64,000 bases of DNA from an uncultured Desulfosoma sp. (GTDB taxonomy: Bacteria; Desulfobacterota; Syntrophobacteria; Syntrophobacterales; DSM-9756), in NCBI GenBank assembly GCA_937960435.1, contig CALGPN010000015.1:62001-126000 (forward strand). The letters are read 5' to 3'. Position 1 is the first letter of the stretch, and every line of letters begins with the position of its first letter. Shown one piece after another: positions 38,178 through 49,365 of this stretch. A program made the translations under genes and the position numbers. The notes under the pieces were generated by a model that was given only the letters and a program-made list of their open reading frames with translations, did not search any database and was not told the DNA's origin.

Positions 38178-40766
38178 ATGCCCCGTGCGTCTCTCGGGAT
38201 GAAAATCTTTGCGGCCCTTGTGGCCGTCAGCGCCGTGAGCCTCGCCATATCGGGCGCTTTCCTTTTTTGGCGCGGGAGTCACTTGCTTCGGCTCAAAAGC
38301 GCAGAGCAACTGGCCACGGCATCGGCCGCCACGGCCCATTTTGTGGATCATTGCCTGGAAGATGCGCTCCGGTATGCGAAATCATGCATCCTCATGCCCG
38401 CCTTCGGCCGAGACGGCCTGAAGACGGACAGCGGTTCGGAGGCCGACGAGCCGCCCTCTCGGGCCCGGTTTGAGGAGGCCGGGCGGGCTTTTTTGGAAAC
38501 CTTCCCTTGGGCGAAAGCCGTGGCGGTGCGGAATCCGCGCGGGGAAATCCTTGTCGGTTACGGACAAGAGTCCACCCTTTCGACGGCCGTCACAGCCTGC
38601 GAGGCGATTTCTCTATCTCCCAGGGGCTGCCTTGTTAAAGGGCCCGAATCTCCCGATGGGAAGTCGGTCTTCATGGAACTGGGACTGAGTCGGATCGGAA
38701 ACGGGCACGAGTCCGGCTGTTTCGTGACGTTTTCGGTGGACGTTTCCCTGTTGGCCATGTCGGCTCCGGTCTCGAACCGACTCTTCAAGGATACCGCCGT
38801 GGTCTTGGGCAGACCCGACCGAGCCGACGGGGTTCTCCTCAAAGGATCCGATTGGGTGGACGATACCGTCAAAAAGGAGCTGGCAGTCGGGCTCGGCCAA
38901 AGTTTTCTCAGCGGCGTCCAAGAAACTCCAGGCACCTTCCCCGTCCAAGGCCGAGTTCTCTTGGTGGCCTCGAGCCCGCTCCCTAAGCTCCGCTGGCCTT
39001 TGGCCCTGGCCTATCCGGCCGAAAGGGCCGGTATGCCTTCATCGACCCTCGTGACGGCGATCGCTGTGACCATGAGCGTCGCCCTGGGGTTTTCCATCCT
39101 GGTCTCGTGGTATGTGTCGGCATCGCTGGTGCGGCCGATTCAGCGCCTTCGGGAAGCTTTTCGGGAATTCAGTCGAGGGCGTTGGGATGTTCGAGTCCCG
39201 GTGACCTCCCGGGATGAAATCGGGGAACTCACCGACGGTTTCAATGAAGGTGTCGCCTTCCTTAGCAGTCAGCACCGAAAACTCAAGAGATTTCAAACTC
39301 TGGTCCATCACGCCCAAGATGCCGTGGTGCTCTGTTCTCCCACAGGAACCCTGGTCTACGCCAACCGTTCGGCCTATGAGTTCTTCGGTTTTCAGGGGCG
39401 GGAAGAAACCGTCCTCGTACGGCTTCATGATCGGGTGTGTCCGGTGGATCGCGAATGTTTTGAAAAAACCGTCTGGCCTCTGATGGTCAACGGCCATTGG
39501 GAGGGGGAAATCCGGTTCTGTCGCCGAGACGGCCGAACCTTGGTGGGATGGGTCCGCGCGGGAAGTGTCCCCGGAGAAGAAGACGGATCGACTCTGGTGT
39601 ACGCCGTCATTCGGGACAGCTCCGAGCGCAAGGCGGCGGAAAAGGCTTTGCGTGACGCGGAAGAATACTACCGCACGCTCTTTCGCACGAGCCGCGACGC
39701 CATTGTGGTGACCGACCCCTCGGATGTCATTGTGGACGTGAACGAACCGGGCTTCCCCTCCGTTTTCGGCTACCATCGACATGAAATTTTGGGGCGCCCT
39801 GCGGCGGAATTGATGGTGGAGGCCTTCCATGGGGGCGCTCCCGATGCACCCCCCCGCTCGGTCGTCCCGGGACGGTGGACCCTCAAGTGGCGCCGCAAGG
39901 ACGGCTCGGTTTTTGTCGGCGAAACCACCCTGGACGCCCTCAAGGGCGGCAGGGACGAGCTTCGCGGCTACGTGCGGGTCATCCGCGATGTGAGCGAACG
40001 CGAAGCCTTCTTGGAAAAGCTCGAGAAGGCTTATCAGGACCTCAAGAGCCTGGACGCCCTCAAGGATAAATTCCTGGCAGGCGTCAGCCACGACCTGCGG
40101 ACCCCGCTCATTCCCGTGCGGGCTTTTTTGGAAAAACTGATCCAAGGCCGCTGGGGGCCGTTAACCCCGAGACAGGAGGAATTCCTTCGATACTGCCTCA
40201 TCGGGGTCAGCCGAGAAATGATTCTTGTCGAGGAGTTGCTGGACTACACCCGGCTGAAATCGGGAAGTCTTTCTTTGCGTCATGAAAAGGTGGATTTGCA
40301 GGAAGTGGTTCGAACGAGCCTGTTTCTGTTGAAAATCCTTGCGGAAACCAATCGATTGAGCGTTATCGTGGACATGCCCGTGGATCCGGTCCCCCTTTGG
40401 GGTGATTACAACAAGCTGTTGAGGATTTTCCAGAATTTGTTTTCCAACGCCGTGAAATACAACAGACCGGGAGGTCACGTGGCGGTGCGGGGATCCTGGC
40501 AAGGTCCCTCCCGGTTTCGCGTAGCCGTGGAGGATTCGGGGATCGGGATCCCGCAGGAGAGTCTGCGGCGCATCTTCGACGATTTCTTCCGGGTGGAATC
40601 TACGGCGGGGGAAGCCAGGGGCTCGGGGATCGGTTTGGCCGTCGTTCGAGAACTGGTGCGCTTACATGGGGCGGAATTGGAAGTCCAAAGCACCTTGGGG
40701 GTGGGCAGTGTGTTCGCCGTGACGTTCCCTGTCATGAGGGAAACGGAGCAGGAAGAACCTCGCTGA
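38178..40766 (+). CDS. Membrane sensor histidine kinase (extracytoplasmic sensor, HAMP, PAS x2, HisKA, HATPase)
   Basis: Two TM segments, PAS-like regions, GVSHDLRTPLIPVRAFLEKL H-box, NLFSNAVKYNRPGG, GSGIGLAVVRELVRLHGAEL. Confidence 0.9.
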   Translation: MPRASLGMKIFAALVAVSAVSLAISGAFLFWRGSHLLRLKSAEQLATASAATAHFVDHCLEDALRYAKSCILMPAFGRDGLKTDSGSEADEPPSRARFEEAGRAFLETFPWAKAVAVRNPRGEILVGYGQESTLSTAVTACEAISLSPRGCLVKGPESPDGKSVFMELGLSRIGNGHESGCFVTFSVDVSLLAMSAPVSNRLFKDTAVVLGRPDRADGVLLKGSDWVDDTVKKELAVGLGQSFLSGVQETPGTFPVQGRVLLVASSPLPKLRWPLALAYPAERAGMPSSTLVTAIAVTMSVALGFSILVSWYVSASLVRPIQRLREAFREFSRGRWDVRVPVTSRDEIGELTDGFNEGVAFLSSQHRKLKRFQTLVHHAQDAVVLCSPTGTLVYANRSAYEFFGFQGREETVLVRLHDRVCPVDRECFEKTVWPLMVNGHWEGEIRFCRRDGRTLVGWVRAGSVPGEEDGSTLVYAVIRDSSERKAAEKALRDAEEYYRTLFRTSRDAIVVTDPSDVIVDVNEPGFPSVFGYHRHEILGRPAAELMVEAFHGGAPDAPPRSVVPGRWTLKWRRKDGSVFVGETTLDALKGGRDELRGYVRVIRDVSEREAFLEKLEKAYQDLKSLDALKDKFLAGVSHDLRTPLIPVRAFLEKLIQGRWGPLTPRQEEFLRYCLIGVSREMILVEELLDYTRLKSGSLSLRHEKVDLQEVVRTSLFLLKILAETNRLSVIVDMPVDPVPLWGDYNKLLRIFQNLFSNAVKYNRPGGHVAVRGSWQGPSRFRVAVEDSGIGIPQESLRRIFDDFFRVESTAGEARGSGIGLAVVRELVRLHGAELEVQSTLGVGSVFAVTFPVMRETEQEEPR

Positions 40767-40782
40767 AAAGAGGGAGTTTCCG

Positions 40783-41352
40783 GTGCCCGGGTATGGAGGA
40801 GGTGGGGTGGAAGTGAACCAGAGGGAGAGTGCGGTGGAGGTGTTCAAGTTTTCTAAGAAGGGCGATGCTGGAGAAACCAGCCTGCTGACGGGCGAGAGGG
40901 TGTCCAAAGGGAGCCTGAGGCCGGAGACCTATGGAACCTTGGACGAGGCCAGTTCCGTTTTGGGATTGGCCAAGGCTTTCAGCACCAATGCCAAGCTGCA
41001 GGGCCTGGTCCATGCCATTCAGGAAGATCTGCTCGTGCTGGGGGCTCAACTGGCGGGCACGCGGGAACAGCCCAGCCGGTGGAAAGTGGAAGACCGGCAT
41101 GTGGAGCGCCTGGAAGAATGGATCGAGGCGTTGCAACATGAGGTCCCGCTGCCCCGGCGTTTTGTCCTGCCCGGGGCGAACCCCGTGAGCGCCGCTTTGG
41201 ATATGGCGCGAACGGTCGTTCGGCGTGCCGAACGCTGCGCCGTGCGGCTGAAGGAATCGGGGCTGCTGGAAGAGCCCTTGGTCCATGCGTACCTCAACCG
41301 ATTGGCGGATCTGCTGTTCACCATGGCCCGATACGCCGAAAAGTACCCGTAA
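40783..41352 (+). CDS. Cob(I)alamin adenosyltransferase (PduO/EutT-like)
   Basis: ETSLLTGERVSKGSLRPETYGTLDEASSVLGLAKA, FVLPGANPVSAALDMARTVVRRAERCAV. Confidence 0.88.
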   Translation: MPGYGGGGVEVNQRESAVEVFKFSKKGDAGETSLLTGERVSKGSLRPETYGTLDEASSVLGLAKAFSTNAKLQGLVHAIQEDLLVLGAQLAGTREQPSRWKVEDRHVERLEEWIEALQHEVPLPRRFVLPGANPVSAALDMARTVVRRAERCAVRLKESGLLEEPLVHAYLNRLADLLFTMARYAEKYP

Positions 41353-41408
41353 CTTCTTTAGCCTTCGGGCCGCCCTGCGAGGTGCGCTCGAAACGGCGTG
41401 CCTCATTG

Positions 41409-41449
41409 ACGCCCCGGCGCGGAACGCTCCGCCCCGGGGCGTTTTTTTT
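41409..41449 (+). terminator. Rho-independent terminator after cob(I)alamin adenosyltransferase
   Basis: ACGCCCCGG...CCGGGGCGT followed by TTTTTTT. Confidence 0.85.
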
Positions 41450-41613
41450 GGACGGCGTGTGCGCTCCTGAGCCCCGGGGATGGAGAATCGGAGTGGAAAA
41501 CCGAAAAAAAAGTAAAGTAAAGAAAGGCGAAGAAACATAGAGATCAGTTTCAAAAATCTCTTCCGATTCAATGAGAATGCCTCTTGAAAATCTTTAATGG
41601 GCTTTTTTTAGGC

Positions 41614-41642
41614 TTGCCATTTTGCCGAGGTTCCTTTATCTG
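41614..41642 (+). promoter_or_regulatory. Candidate sigma70-type promoter of groESL (TTGCCA-N17-TATCTG)
   Basis: Immediately upstream of CIRCE, 17-bp spacer. Confidence 0.55.
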
Positions 41643-41645
41643 CTG

Positions 41646-41672
41646 TTAGCACTCAGTTGGAACGAGTGCTAA
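41646..41672. promoter_or_regulatory. CIRCE element (HrcA operator)
   Basis: Exact TTAGCACTC-N9-GAGTGCTAA. Confidence 0.97.
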
Positions 41673-41704
41673 CATGAGAGCGTCGTGGAAAGGAGATGAA
41701 GGCC

Positions 41705-41992
41705 ATGAAGTTACGTCCACTGCATGACCGAGTGATCGTCAAACGCTTGGAAGAGGAAGAACGGACCCAAGGCGGCATCATCATCCCCGACACGGCCAAG
41801 GAAAAGCCTCAGCAGGGTAAAGTCCTGGCCGTGGGCAAAGGTAAACTCCTGGACAAGGGGGAGGTCGTTCCCCTGATGGTCAAGGAAGGGGATCGCGTGC
41901 TCTTCTCCAAGTATGCCGGCACGGAAGTCAAGGTGGAAGGCGAAGAGCTTCTCATTATGCGTGAGGACGACATCCTGGCCATTCTCGACTGA
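41705..41992 (+). CDS. groES: Co-chaperonin GroES
   Basis: [44 protein letters not shown]. Confidence 0.98.
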   Translation: MKLRPLHDRVIVKRLEEEERTQGGIIIPDTAKEKPQQGKVLAVGKGKLLDKGEVVPLMVKEGDRVLFSKYAGTEVKVEGEELLIMREDDILAILD

Positions 41993-42004
41993 TCGCATGG
42001 ATGA

Positions 42005-43636
<1,632 letters not shown>

Positions 43637-43660
43637 TCTTAATTTTCGGCGGCGCCCCAC

Positions 43661-43691
43661 AAGAACCCGGACGTGGTCCGGGTTCTTTTTT
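43661..43691 (+). terminator. Rho-independent terminator after groEL
   Basis: AAGAACCCGGAC-GTG-GTCCGGGTTCTT followed by T-run. Confidence 0.92.
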
Positions 43692-43766
43692 GTTGCGCCG
43701 AAGGGCGCGAGTTGCTAAGCACGGAACGTTTCCAATCCGGGTCCGGGCAAGAAAGGAGAAGCCGTT

Positions 43767-44135
43767 ATGGCTCGTGTTACTGTGGAAGACTGCCTCAGGC
43801 AGGTGGAAAATCGTTTCGCCCTGGTGCATCTGGCGGTTCGCCGCGTGCTCCAGTTGCGAAAAGGGGCGACGCCGCTTATCGATGCGCCGAAGAACAAGGA
43901 AGTGGTCATCGCTTTAAGGGAGATTGCGGCGGGAAAGGTCACCCCGCAAAACATTCTGGAATTGGAGGCGCGGGAAGACCAAAACGGAGAATTGATGCGA
44001 CGCCGCAGGATCGCTTCCACGTCGGAAGAGATCCAGGAGGTCATGGAGGAGTCCGCCCCGAGCGGTTCCCTGGAGGAGTCCATGGAGGAGGCGGTCGCCG
44101 AGGGGCAGGGCGAAAAGGACGAAGACGCAGAGTGA
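43767..44135 (+). CDS. rpoZ: RNA polymerase omega subunit-like with acidic C-terminal extension
   Basis: [30 protein letters not shown]...[17 protein letters not shown]. Confidence 0.88.
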   Translation: MARVTVEDCLRQVENRFALVHLAVRRVLQLRKGATPLIDAPKNKEVVIALREIAAGKVTPQNILELEAREDQNGELMRRRRIASTSEEIQEVMEESAPSGSLEESMEEAVAEGQGEKDEDAE

Positions 44136-44506
44136 TGCAGCGCGAGACCGCGAGGCGGGGTCACGAGTCGATGGGAAACGAGGGTTTCTTATCTTGTCTG
44201 GAAAAGCGCGAGCTGCTCAATCGCACAGCGCTTTCCATCGATGATCTGTGCGCGCGGGCTCGAGCTTTGGAAGAGGCGGGTTTGATCCACGACGCCGTGG
44301 ATTTTTATGAAAAGGCTCAGGCGTGGGGTGAAATCGAGCGGCTCATCCCCTTGGCCGTTGAGGAGGGGGATACTTTCCTTTTCAGCCGGCTTTACCGTCT
44401 GCTCAAAAAGGACCCTCCCCCGGAGCAGTGGCGAGCCTTGGCGGCGCAAGCCGAAGCGCTGGGAAAGATACGCTACGCACAGCGTGCCATGGAGCAGGTT
44501 TCTTGA
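44135..44506 (+). CDS. Small hypothetical protein overlapping the rpoZ stop (TGATG)
   Basis: In-frame ATG 44135; helical, TPR-like composition; no recognised family. Confidence 0.6.
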   Translation: MQRETARRGHESMGNEGFLSCLEKRELLNRTALSIDDLCARARALEEAGLIHDAVDFYEKAQAWGEIERLIPLAVEEGDTFLFSRLYRLLKKDPPPEQWRALAAQAEALGKIRYAQRAMEQVS

Positions 44507-44596
44507 CAAACTTGGGCGCCGTGCTTAGACAAGGAGCGGTTTTGCCACCCATTCGAACATTTCCTCAACACGTCTTCGGCACAGGTGAAAGAAATT

Positions 44597-45742
44597 ATGG
44601 CAGCAACCCGGGACTATTACGAAATCCTCGGTGTTTCACGCAATGCCACCGAAGAGGAAATCAAGAAAGCCTACCGTAAGCTTGCCCTGCAATATCATCC
44701 CGACCGCAATCCGGGGGACAAGGACGCGGAGGAGCGTTTCAAGGAGGCGGCCGAGGCCTACGAAGTGCTGCGGGACCCGCAGAAACGTCAGCTCTACGAT
44801 CAGTTCGGGCATGAGGGCCTGCGGGGCGCCGGCTTCCAAGGGTTTCAGGGTTTCGAAGACATCTTCAGTTCCTTTGGGGACATCTTTCAGGAATTCTTTT
44901 CCTTCAACTTCGGCACGTCCCAGAGATCGCGCAGCAGCGCCCGGCCGGGAAACGATCTCCTCTACGAGTTGGAGATCACTTTCGAAGAGGCGATCTTCGG
45001 CACCGAAAAGGATTTGGACATCGACACTTACCGGCAGTGTGAACGCTGCGGCGGTAACGGGTCCGAACCGGGCTCCTCGGAAAGCACCTGCCCGTTGTGC
45101 CGGGGGCGTGGCCAAGTGGTCCAAAGCCAAGGGTTTTTCCGCATCGCCACCACGTGTACGCGCTGTCACGGCTCGGGCCGAGTGATTACGACCCCTTGCC
45201 GAGACTGCGGCGGACAGGGCCGGGTGCGGCGCGTCAAGAAGGTCCATGTGAAAGTGCCGCCGGGAGTCGATTCCGGAACGCGGTTGCGGTTGCGCGGTGA
45301 GGGAGAAAGCGGGTATCGCGGGGGCATGGCGGGGGATCTCTACGTGCGGCTCAAAGTGAAGCCCCATGAAGTTTTCGAGAGGGACGGCAACGATTTATAC
45401 GCCAAGATTTCCGTCTCTTTCGCCCAAGCCATCCTAGGCGACGAAGTGACCCTAAAGACTCTGGACGGTGAAAAAACGATAAAAATTGAGCCGGGCACAC
45501 AGCCCGGAACGGTTTTGAAATTCCATGGCGAAGGGGTGCCGTCCCTCCGGGGTTTCGGGCGCGGCGACCTCTTCGTGCAAGTCGACGTGACCATCCCCTC
45601 CAAGATCACCCCCCGCCAAAGAGAGCTTCTCCAGGAATTTATGGCCATTGAGGAAGAAAAAGCCGACAAGAAGATGCGCAAATGGCCTTGGAGCAAACGC
45701 CGTCATGACAAAGACCGGGTCGTGGGCGAAGCCGCCCGTTAG
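44597..45742 (+). CDS. dnaJ: Chaperone DnaJ
   Basis: J-domain [38 protein letters not shown] region, four CxxCxGxG-type zinc motifs. Confidence 0.96.
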   Translation: MAATRDYYEILGVSRNATEEEIKKAYRKLALQYHPDRNPGDKDAEERFKEAAEAYEVLRDPQKRQLYDQFGHEGLRGAGFQGFQGFEDIFSSFGDIFQEFFSFNFGTSQRSRSSARPGNDLLYELEITFEEAIFGTEKDLDIDTYRQCERCGGNGSEPGSSESTCPLCRGRGQVVQSQGFFRIATTCTRCHGSGRVITTPCRDCGGQGRVRRVKKVHVKVPPGVDSGTRLRLRGEGESGYRGGMAGDLYVRLKVKPHEVFERDGNDLYAKISVSFAQAILGDEVTLKTLDGEKTIKIEPGTQPGTVLKFHGEGVPSLRGFGRGDLFVQVDVTIPSKITPRQRELLQEFMAIEEEKADKKMRKWPWSKRRHDKDRVVGEAAR

Positions 45743-45822
45743 GGCCCCGTGGGTTGATTTTCACGCTTGTTTCCTAGGGGCCCCGGAGTTCGGCTGCTGA
45801 CGGTGGGAAAGGAGGGTCGATC

Positions 45823-46035
45823 GTGCGGGTTGACCATCATCCCGGCCAATACCAGGACTTTCACGCCACGGCGCTCTATTGCCCAAGGTGTCGGCAGGCC
45901 ATGCCGGTGCGCAGCCGGCTTTTGCTGATCCTTCCCGACGGGGAACTCCATGAGTATCTGTGCGGGGTGTGTGCCACATCGGTGGGCACGAAGACCGTTA
46001 GACAAGAGCGCGAAACCCGCCTTTTCATCCCGTGA
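45823..46035 (+). CDS. Small zinc-ribbon-like hypothetical protein (GTG start)
   Basis: LYCPRCRQAMPV...YLCGVCATS paired CxxC motifs. Confidence 0.55.
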   Translation: MRVDHHPGQYQDFHATALYCPRCRQAMPVRSRLLLILPDGELHEYLCGVCATSVGTKTVRQERETRLFIP

Positions 46036-46105
46036 CGGTTCATGGCGTGTCGTGGAAAGTGGGAGAGGTTGAGAGTGCAGTGGGGTTGCGCAGAGGTGGA
46101 CAGCG

Positions 46106-47101
46106 ATGATCGAAGCGCGAGGTTTGACCAAATGGTACGGCCCTGTGCCGGCCATTCAGGACGTCAGTTTTGAGATCGCCAAAGGGGAAGTGGTGGGTTT
46201 TCTCGGTCCCAATGGGGCGGGCAAGTCCACCACCATCCGGATTTTGACATGTTTCATGCCGCCCACGGCGGGCTCCGCCATGGTGGACGGCCTGGACTGC
46301 CTCGAAAACTCCCTCGAAGTGCGTCGCCGCATCGGCTATCTTCCTGAAAACGTGCCCTTATACAACGAGATGACCGTGCGACGTTTTCTTTCCTTTGTGG
46401 CCCAAGTCAAGGGCGTGCCGTGGAAGGACATCGGCAGGGAAGTGGATCGCGTCACGGACGTGTGCGGTTTGGCATCCGTCCGAAACCGCATCATCGGGAA
46501 CCTTTCTAAAGGATTCCGGCAAAGGGTCGGGTTGGCGCAGGCGTTGATCAACAACCCCCCCGTGCTCATTCTCGATGAGCCGACCATTGGGTTGGATCCG
46601 ACGCAGATTGTGGAAATCCGAAAACTCATCCAGGACCTCCGGGAAGACCATACGGTTCTTTTGAGCAGCCATATTTTGCCGGAGGTGGCTCAGATCTGCC
46701 GCCGGGTGCTCATCATCAACAAGGGCCGCATCGTGGCCACCGACACCCCGGGTGCCCTCACGGCGCAGCTCCAAAAGTCGGCGAAAATCCGCCTCACCGT
46801 CTCGGGGGACGGAACCGGTTTGGCACACGCCTTGGGGCGCCTCGACGGGGTCTTGCAGGTTCATCTGGAGGCTGATGATCCCGTGCGGCTCGTGGTGGAA
46901 ACCGATCGCAGCCGGGATCTTCGCCCCGCCCTGGCACGCACCGCGGTGGACTACGGGGTGGACCTTTTGGAACTGAAAACCGTGGACCTCAGTTTGGAAG
47001 ACATCTTTATGCATCTGGTGACGGAAGAGCCTTTGGAGCACGGCGGGGCCGTGGCCGAAGGCGTTCAGGACCCGGCGCGCACGGAGGTTATGGACTCATG
47101 A
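46106..47101 (+). CDS. ABC transporter ATP-binding protein (GldA-like)
   Basis: FLGPNGAGKSTTIRILTCFMPPTAG, LSKGFRQRVGLAQALINNPPVLILDEPTIGLDPTQI. Confidence 0.92.
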   Translation: MIEARGLTKWYGPVPAIQDVSFEIAKGEVVGFLGPNGAGKSTTIRILTCFMPPTAGSAMVDGLDCLENSLEVRRRIGYLPENVPLYNEMTVRRFLSFVAQVKGVPWKDIGREVDRVTDVCGLASVRNRIIGNLSKGFRQRVGLAQALINNPPVLILDEPTIGLDPTQIVEIRKLIQDLREDHTVLLSSHILPEVAQICRRVLIINKGRIVATDTPGALTAQLQKSAKIRLTVSGDGTGLAHALGRLDGVLQVHLEADDPVRLVVETDRSRDLRPALARTAVDYGVDLLELKTVDLSLEDIFMHLVTEEPLEHGGAVAEGVQDPARTEVMDS

Positions 47102-47868
47102 GGGGCTTTTGGGCGGTCTACCGCAAAGAGCTTTACGCGCTGTTCGCTTCCCCCATTTTCTATGTGGTGGCGTTCATCTTTCTTGTGCTGCACGGTTACT
47201 TTTTCTACACGGCCTTGGCCTATTACAGCATGGTGAGCTTTCAAGCGGCTCAGAATCCCTTCATGGCTCACCAGCTGAACCTCATGGACATGGTCGTGCG
47301 CCCCGTCCTCATGGATGTGAGCGTCGTCTTGCTGCTCACGGCGCCCCTGTTGACCATGAGGACCTATGCGGACGAGAGGCGCTCGGGCACCATGGAGCTT
47401 CTTTTCACGTTGCCCGTCACCGACAAGGGGGTTCTGGCGGCCAAGTTCGCCGGGGTGCTCACGACCCTGGCCCTCCTTCTTGTGGGAACGCTGCCGTCCA
47501 TGGCTGTCCTGGGTGCGGTGGCCGACCCCAACTGGAATGCGATCCTGTGCGCCTATCTGGGTCTGTTTCTGCTTGGCTCGGCATTCCTCGCTTTAGGCAT
47601 GTTTTCGTCCGCCTTCACCAAGAATCAGATCGTCGCCGCGGTGCTCTCCTTCGGAGCCCTGCTCTTTTTTTGGGTCATCGGGTGGCTCAGTTCCATTATG
47701 GGCCCGACGTCCATGCGTCTCGTAGAATACCTCTCCATCATCCGCCACTTCGACACCTTCTCCAAAGGGGTGCTCGATTCTCGGGATGTGATCTATTACC
47801 TTATTTTCACAAGTTTTTTCCTCTTCGTGACCGTACGTCAGATCGAATCCTACCGGTGGCGCGGTTAG
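47098..47868 (+). CDS. ABC transporter permease (GldF-like)
   Basis: Six hydrophobic segments, N-terminal YRKELYALFASPIFYVV; overlaps the ATPase by 4 nt. Confidence 0.85.
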   Translation: MRGFWAVYRKELYALFASPIFYVVAFIFLVLHGYFFYTALAYYSMVSFQAAQNPFMAHQLNLMDMVVRPVLMDVSVVLLLTAPLLTMRTYADERRSGTMELLFTLPVTDKGVLAAKFAGVLTTLALLLVGTLPSMAVLGAVADPNWNAILCAYLGLFLLGSAFLALGMFSSAFTKNQIVAAVLSFGALLFFWVIGWLSSIMGPTSMRLVEYLSIIRHFDTFSKGVLDSRDVIYYLIFTSFFLFVTVRQIESYRWRG

Positions 47869-47907
47869 GTTTTGAAAGACCAAACCGGACGTGACGGAGG
47901 TCTTGGG

Positions 47908-49365
47908 ATGCCGAAGACTCTGAAATCTCGACGGCTGCACTACGGATCCAGCGCGGTTTTTTCGACCGTGGTGTTTTTCGCCATCCTGGTTCTGGTGGCT
48001 CTCATTGCGGAAAAGCACCCTCTGCGAGCGGATCTGACCGAAACGGGGCAATTCAGCCTTTCGGAACAAAGCCAAAAGATCGTCAGTTCGCTCCAGGAGC
48101 CTGTAACCGTCAAAGCCTTTTTTGCCGGTGGCGCCCCTGAGGCTTCACGGGCCAAGGACCTTCTGGAAACCTATCGATACTATAACAAGAACATTCGCTA
48201 TGAGTTCATTGACCCGGACAGGGAACCGCAACTGGCTCGTCAGTATGAGATCCGAGATTACGGCGTTCTCGTGGTGGAAGGGCTAGGACGCAAGGAGACC
48301 GTGCCCCGCGCCGACGAGGAGGCCTTGACCAACGCCCTGTTCAAGCTCAGCCGCAATGAAGACAAGACGGTGTACGTCCTCGCGGGCCACGGGGAGCGTT
48401 CCCCGGAGGAGATGAACAAAACCGGGTATTCCTCGGCCAAATCGGCCCTGATCAAAGAAAACTATCAGGTCAAGCCGCTCCATTTGATGCAGCAGCCCCA
48501 GGTTCCTCAGGATGCGGCGGTGGTTCTCGTCCCGGGCCCCCAAAAGCCGCTCTTCCCCGAAGAAATCGCATCCTTGGAGGCGTATCTGCTTCGCGGCGGC
48601 AAGATCGTCTTTTTCCTGGATCCCGAAAAGGACGGCGGAGTGCGATCCTTTTTGGAAAAATATGGGATCGCTTTGGGGGACGACATGATCATCGACAAGC
48701 TGAGCCGAGTCTTCGGCGGGAGCTATCTCATGCCTGTGGTCACCCAATACGGCTCTCATAAGATCACCCAGGGATTCAACGTCGCCACCTTTTACTCGGA
48801 AGCCCGCTCTGTGTCGGCTGTGGAAAAGCCCCCGGAGGGCGTCACCGTCGTCCCCTTGGCCTCCACATCCGAAAATGCCTGGGCGGAAAAGGACATGGAG
48901 CGGCTCTTTCGAGGGGAGGCGGCCTTCGACGAAAGCAAGGACAAACCCGGTCCCGTAACTCTCGGGGTGGTGGCGGCCGTAGACACAAAAAAGTTCACGG
49001 AAAAGCAGCTCGACACCTCTTCTGCCCCAAAGGAGTCCGGCGAATCCGACAAACCGAGAGCCGAAAAGGACAGCTCCGAGAATAAGCCGACTCTGGGCTA
49101 TATTGTGGTTTTCGGGGACTCGGACTTCGTGGACAACACCCACTTCGGTGTTTCCGGCAACGGGGATCTTTTCCTCAATATGGTCCATTTCCTCGCTGAG
49201 GAAGAAACGCTGATCACCATCGAACCACGAAAACAGAAATCGCAGACCTTGATGCTGACGGAAAACCAAGCCCGGATGCTTTTCTGGACGTCCATGGTGG
49301 GCGTGCCGTTGATCGTCCTGCTCATCGGGTTCGGGGTGTACCGTGTTCGGAGGTCACAGCGATGA
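47908..49365 (+). CDS. GldG-like ABC auxiliary protein
   Basis: N- and C-terminal TM; DLTETGQFSLSEQSQKIVSSLQEPVTVKAFF; position after permease. Confidence 0.85.
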   Translation: MPKTLKSRRLHYGSSAVFSTVVFFAILVLVALIAEKHPLRADLTETGQFSLSEQSQKIVSSLQEPVTVKAFFAGGAPEASRAKDLLETYRYYNKNIRYEFIDPDREPQLARQYEIRDYGVLVVEGLGRKETVPRADEEALTNALFKLSRNEDKTVYVLAGHGERSPEEMNKTGYSSAKSALIKENYQVKPLHLMQQPQVPQDAAVVLVPGPQKPLFPEEIASLEAYLLRGGKIVFFLDPEKDGGVRSFLEKYGIALGDDMIIDKLSRVFGGSYLMPVVTQYGSHKITQGFNVATFYSEARSVSAVEKPPEGVTVVPLASTSENAWAEKDMERLFRGEAAFDESKDKPGPVTLGVVAAVDTKKFTEKQLDTSSAPKESGESDKPRAEKDSSENKPTLGYIVVFGDSDFVDNTHFGVSGNGDLFLNMVHFLAEEETLITIEPRKQKSQTLMLTENQARMLFWTSMVGVPLIVLLIGFGVYRVRRSQR

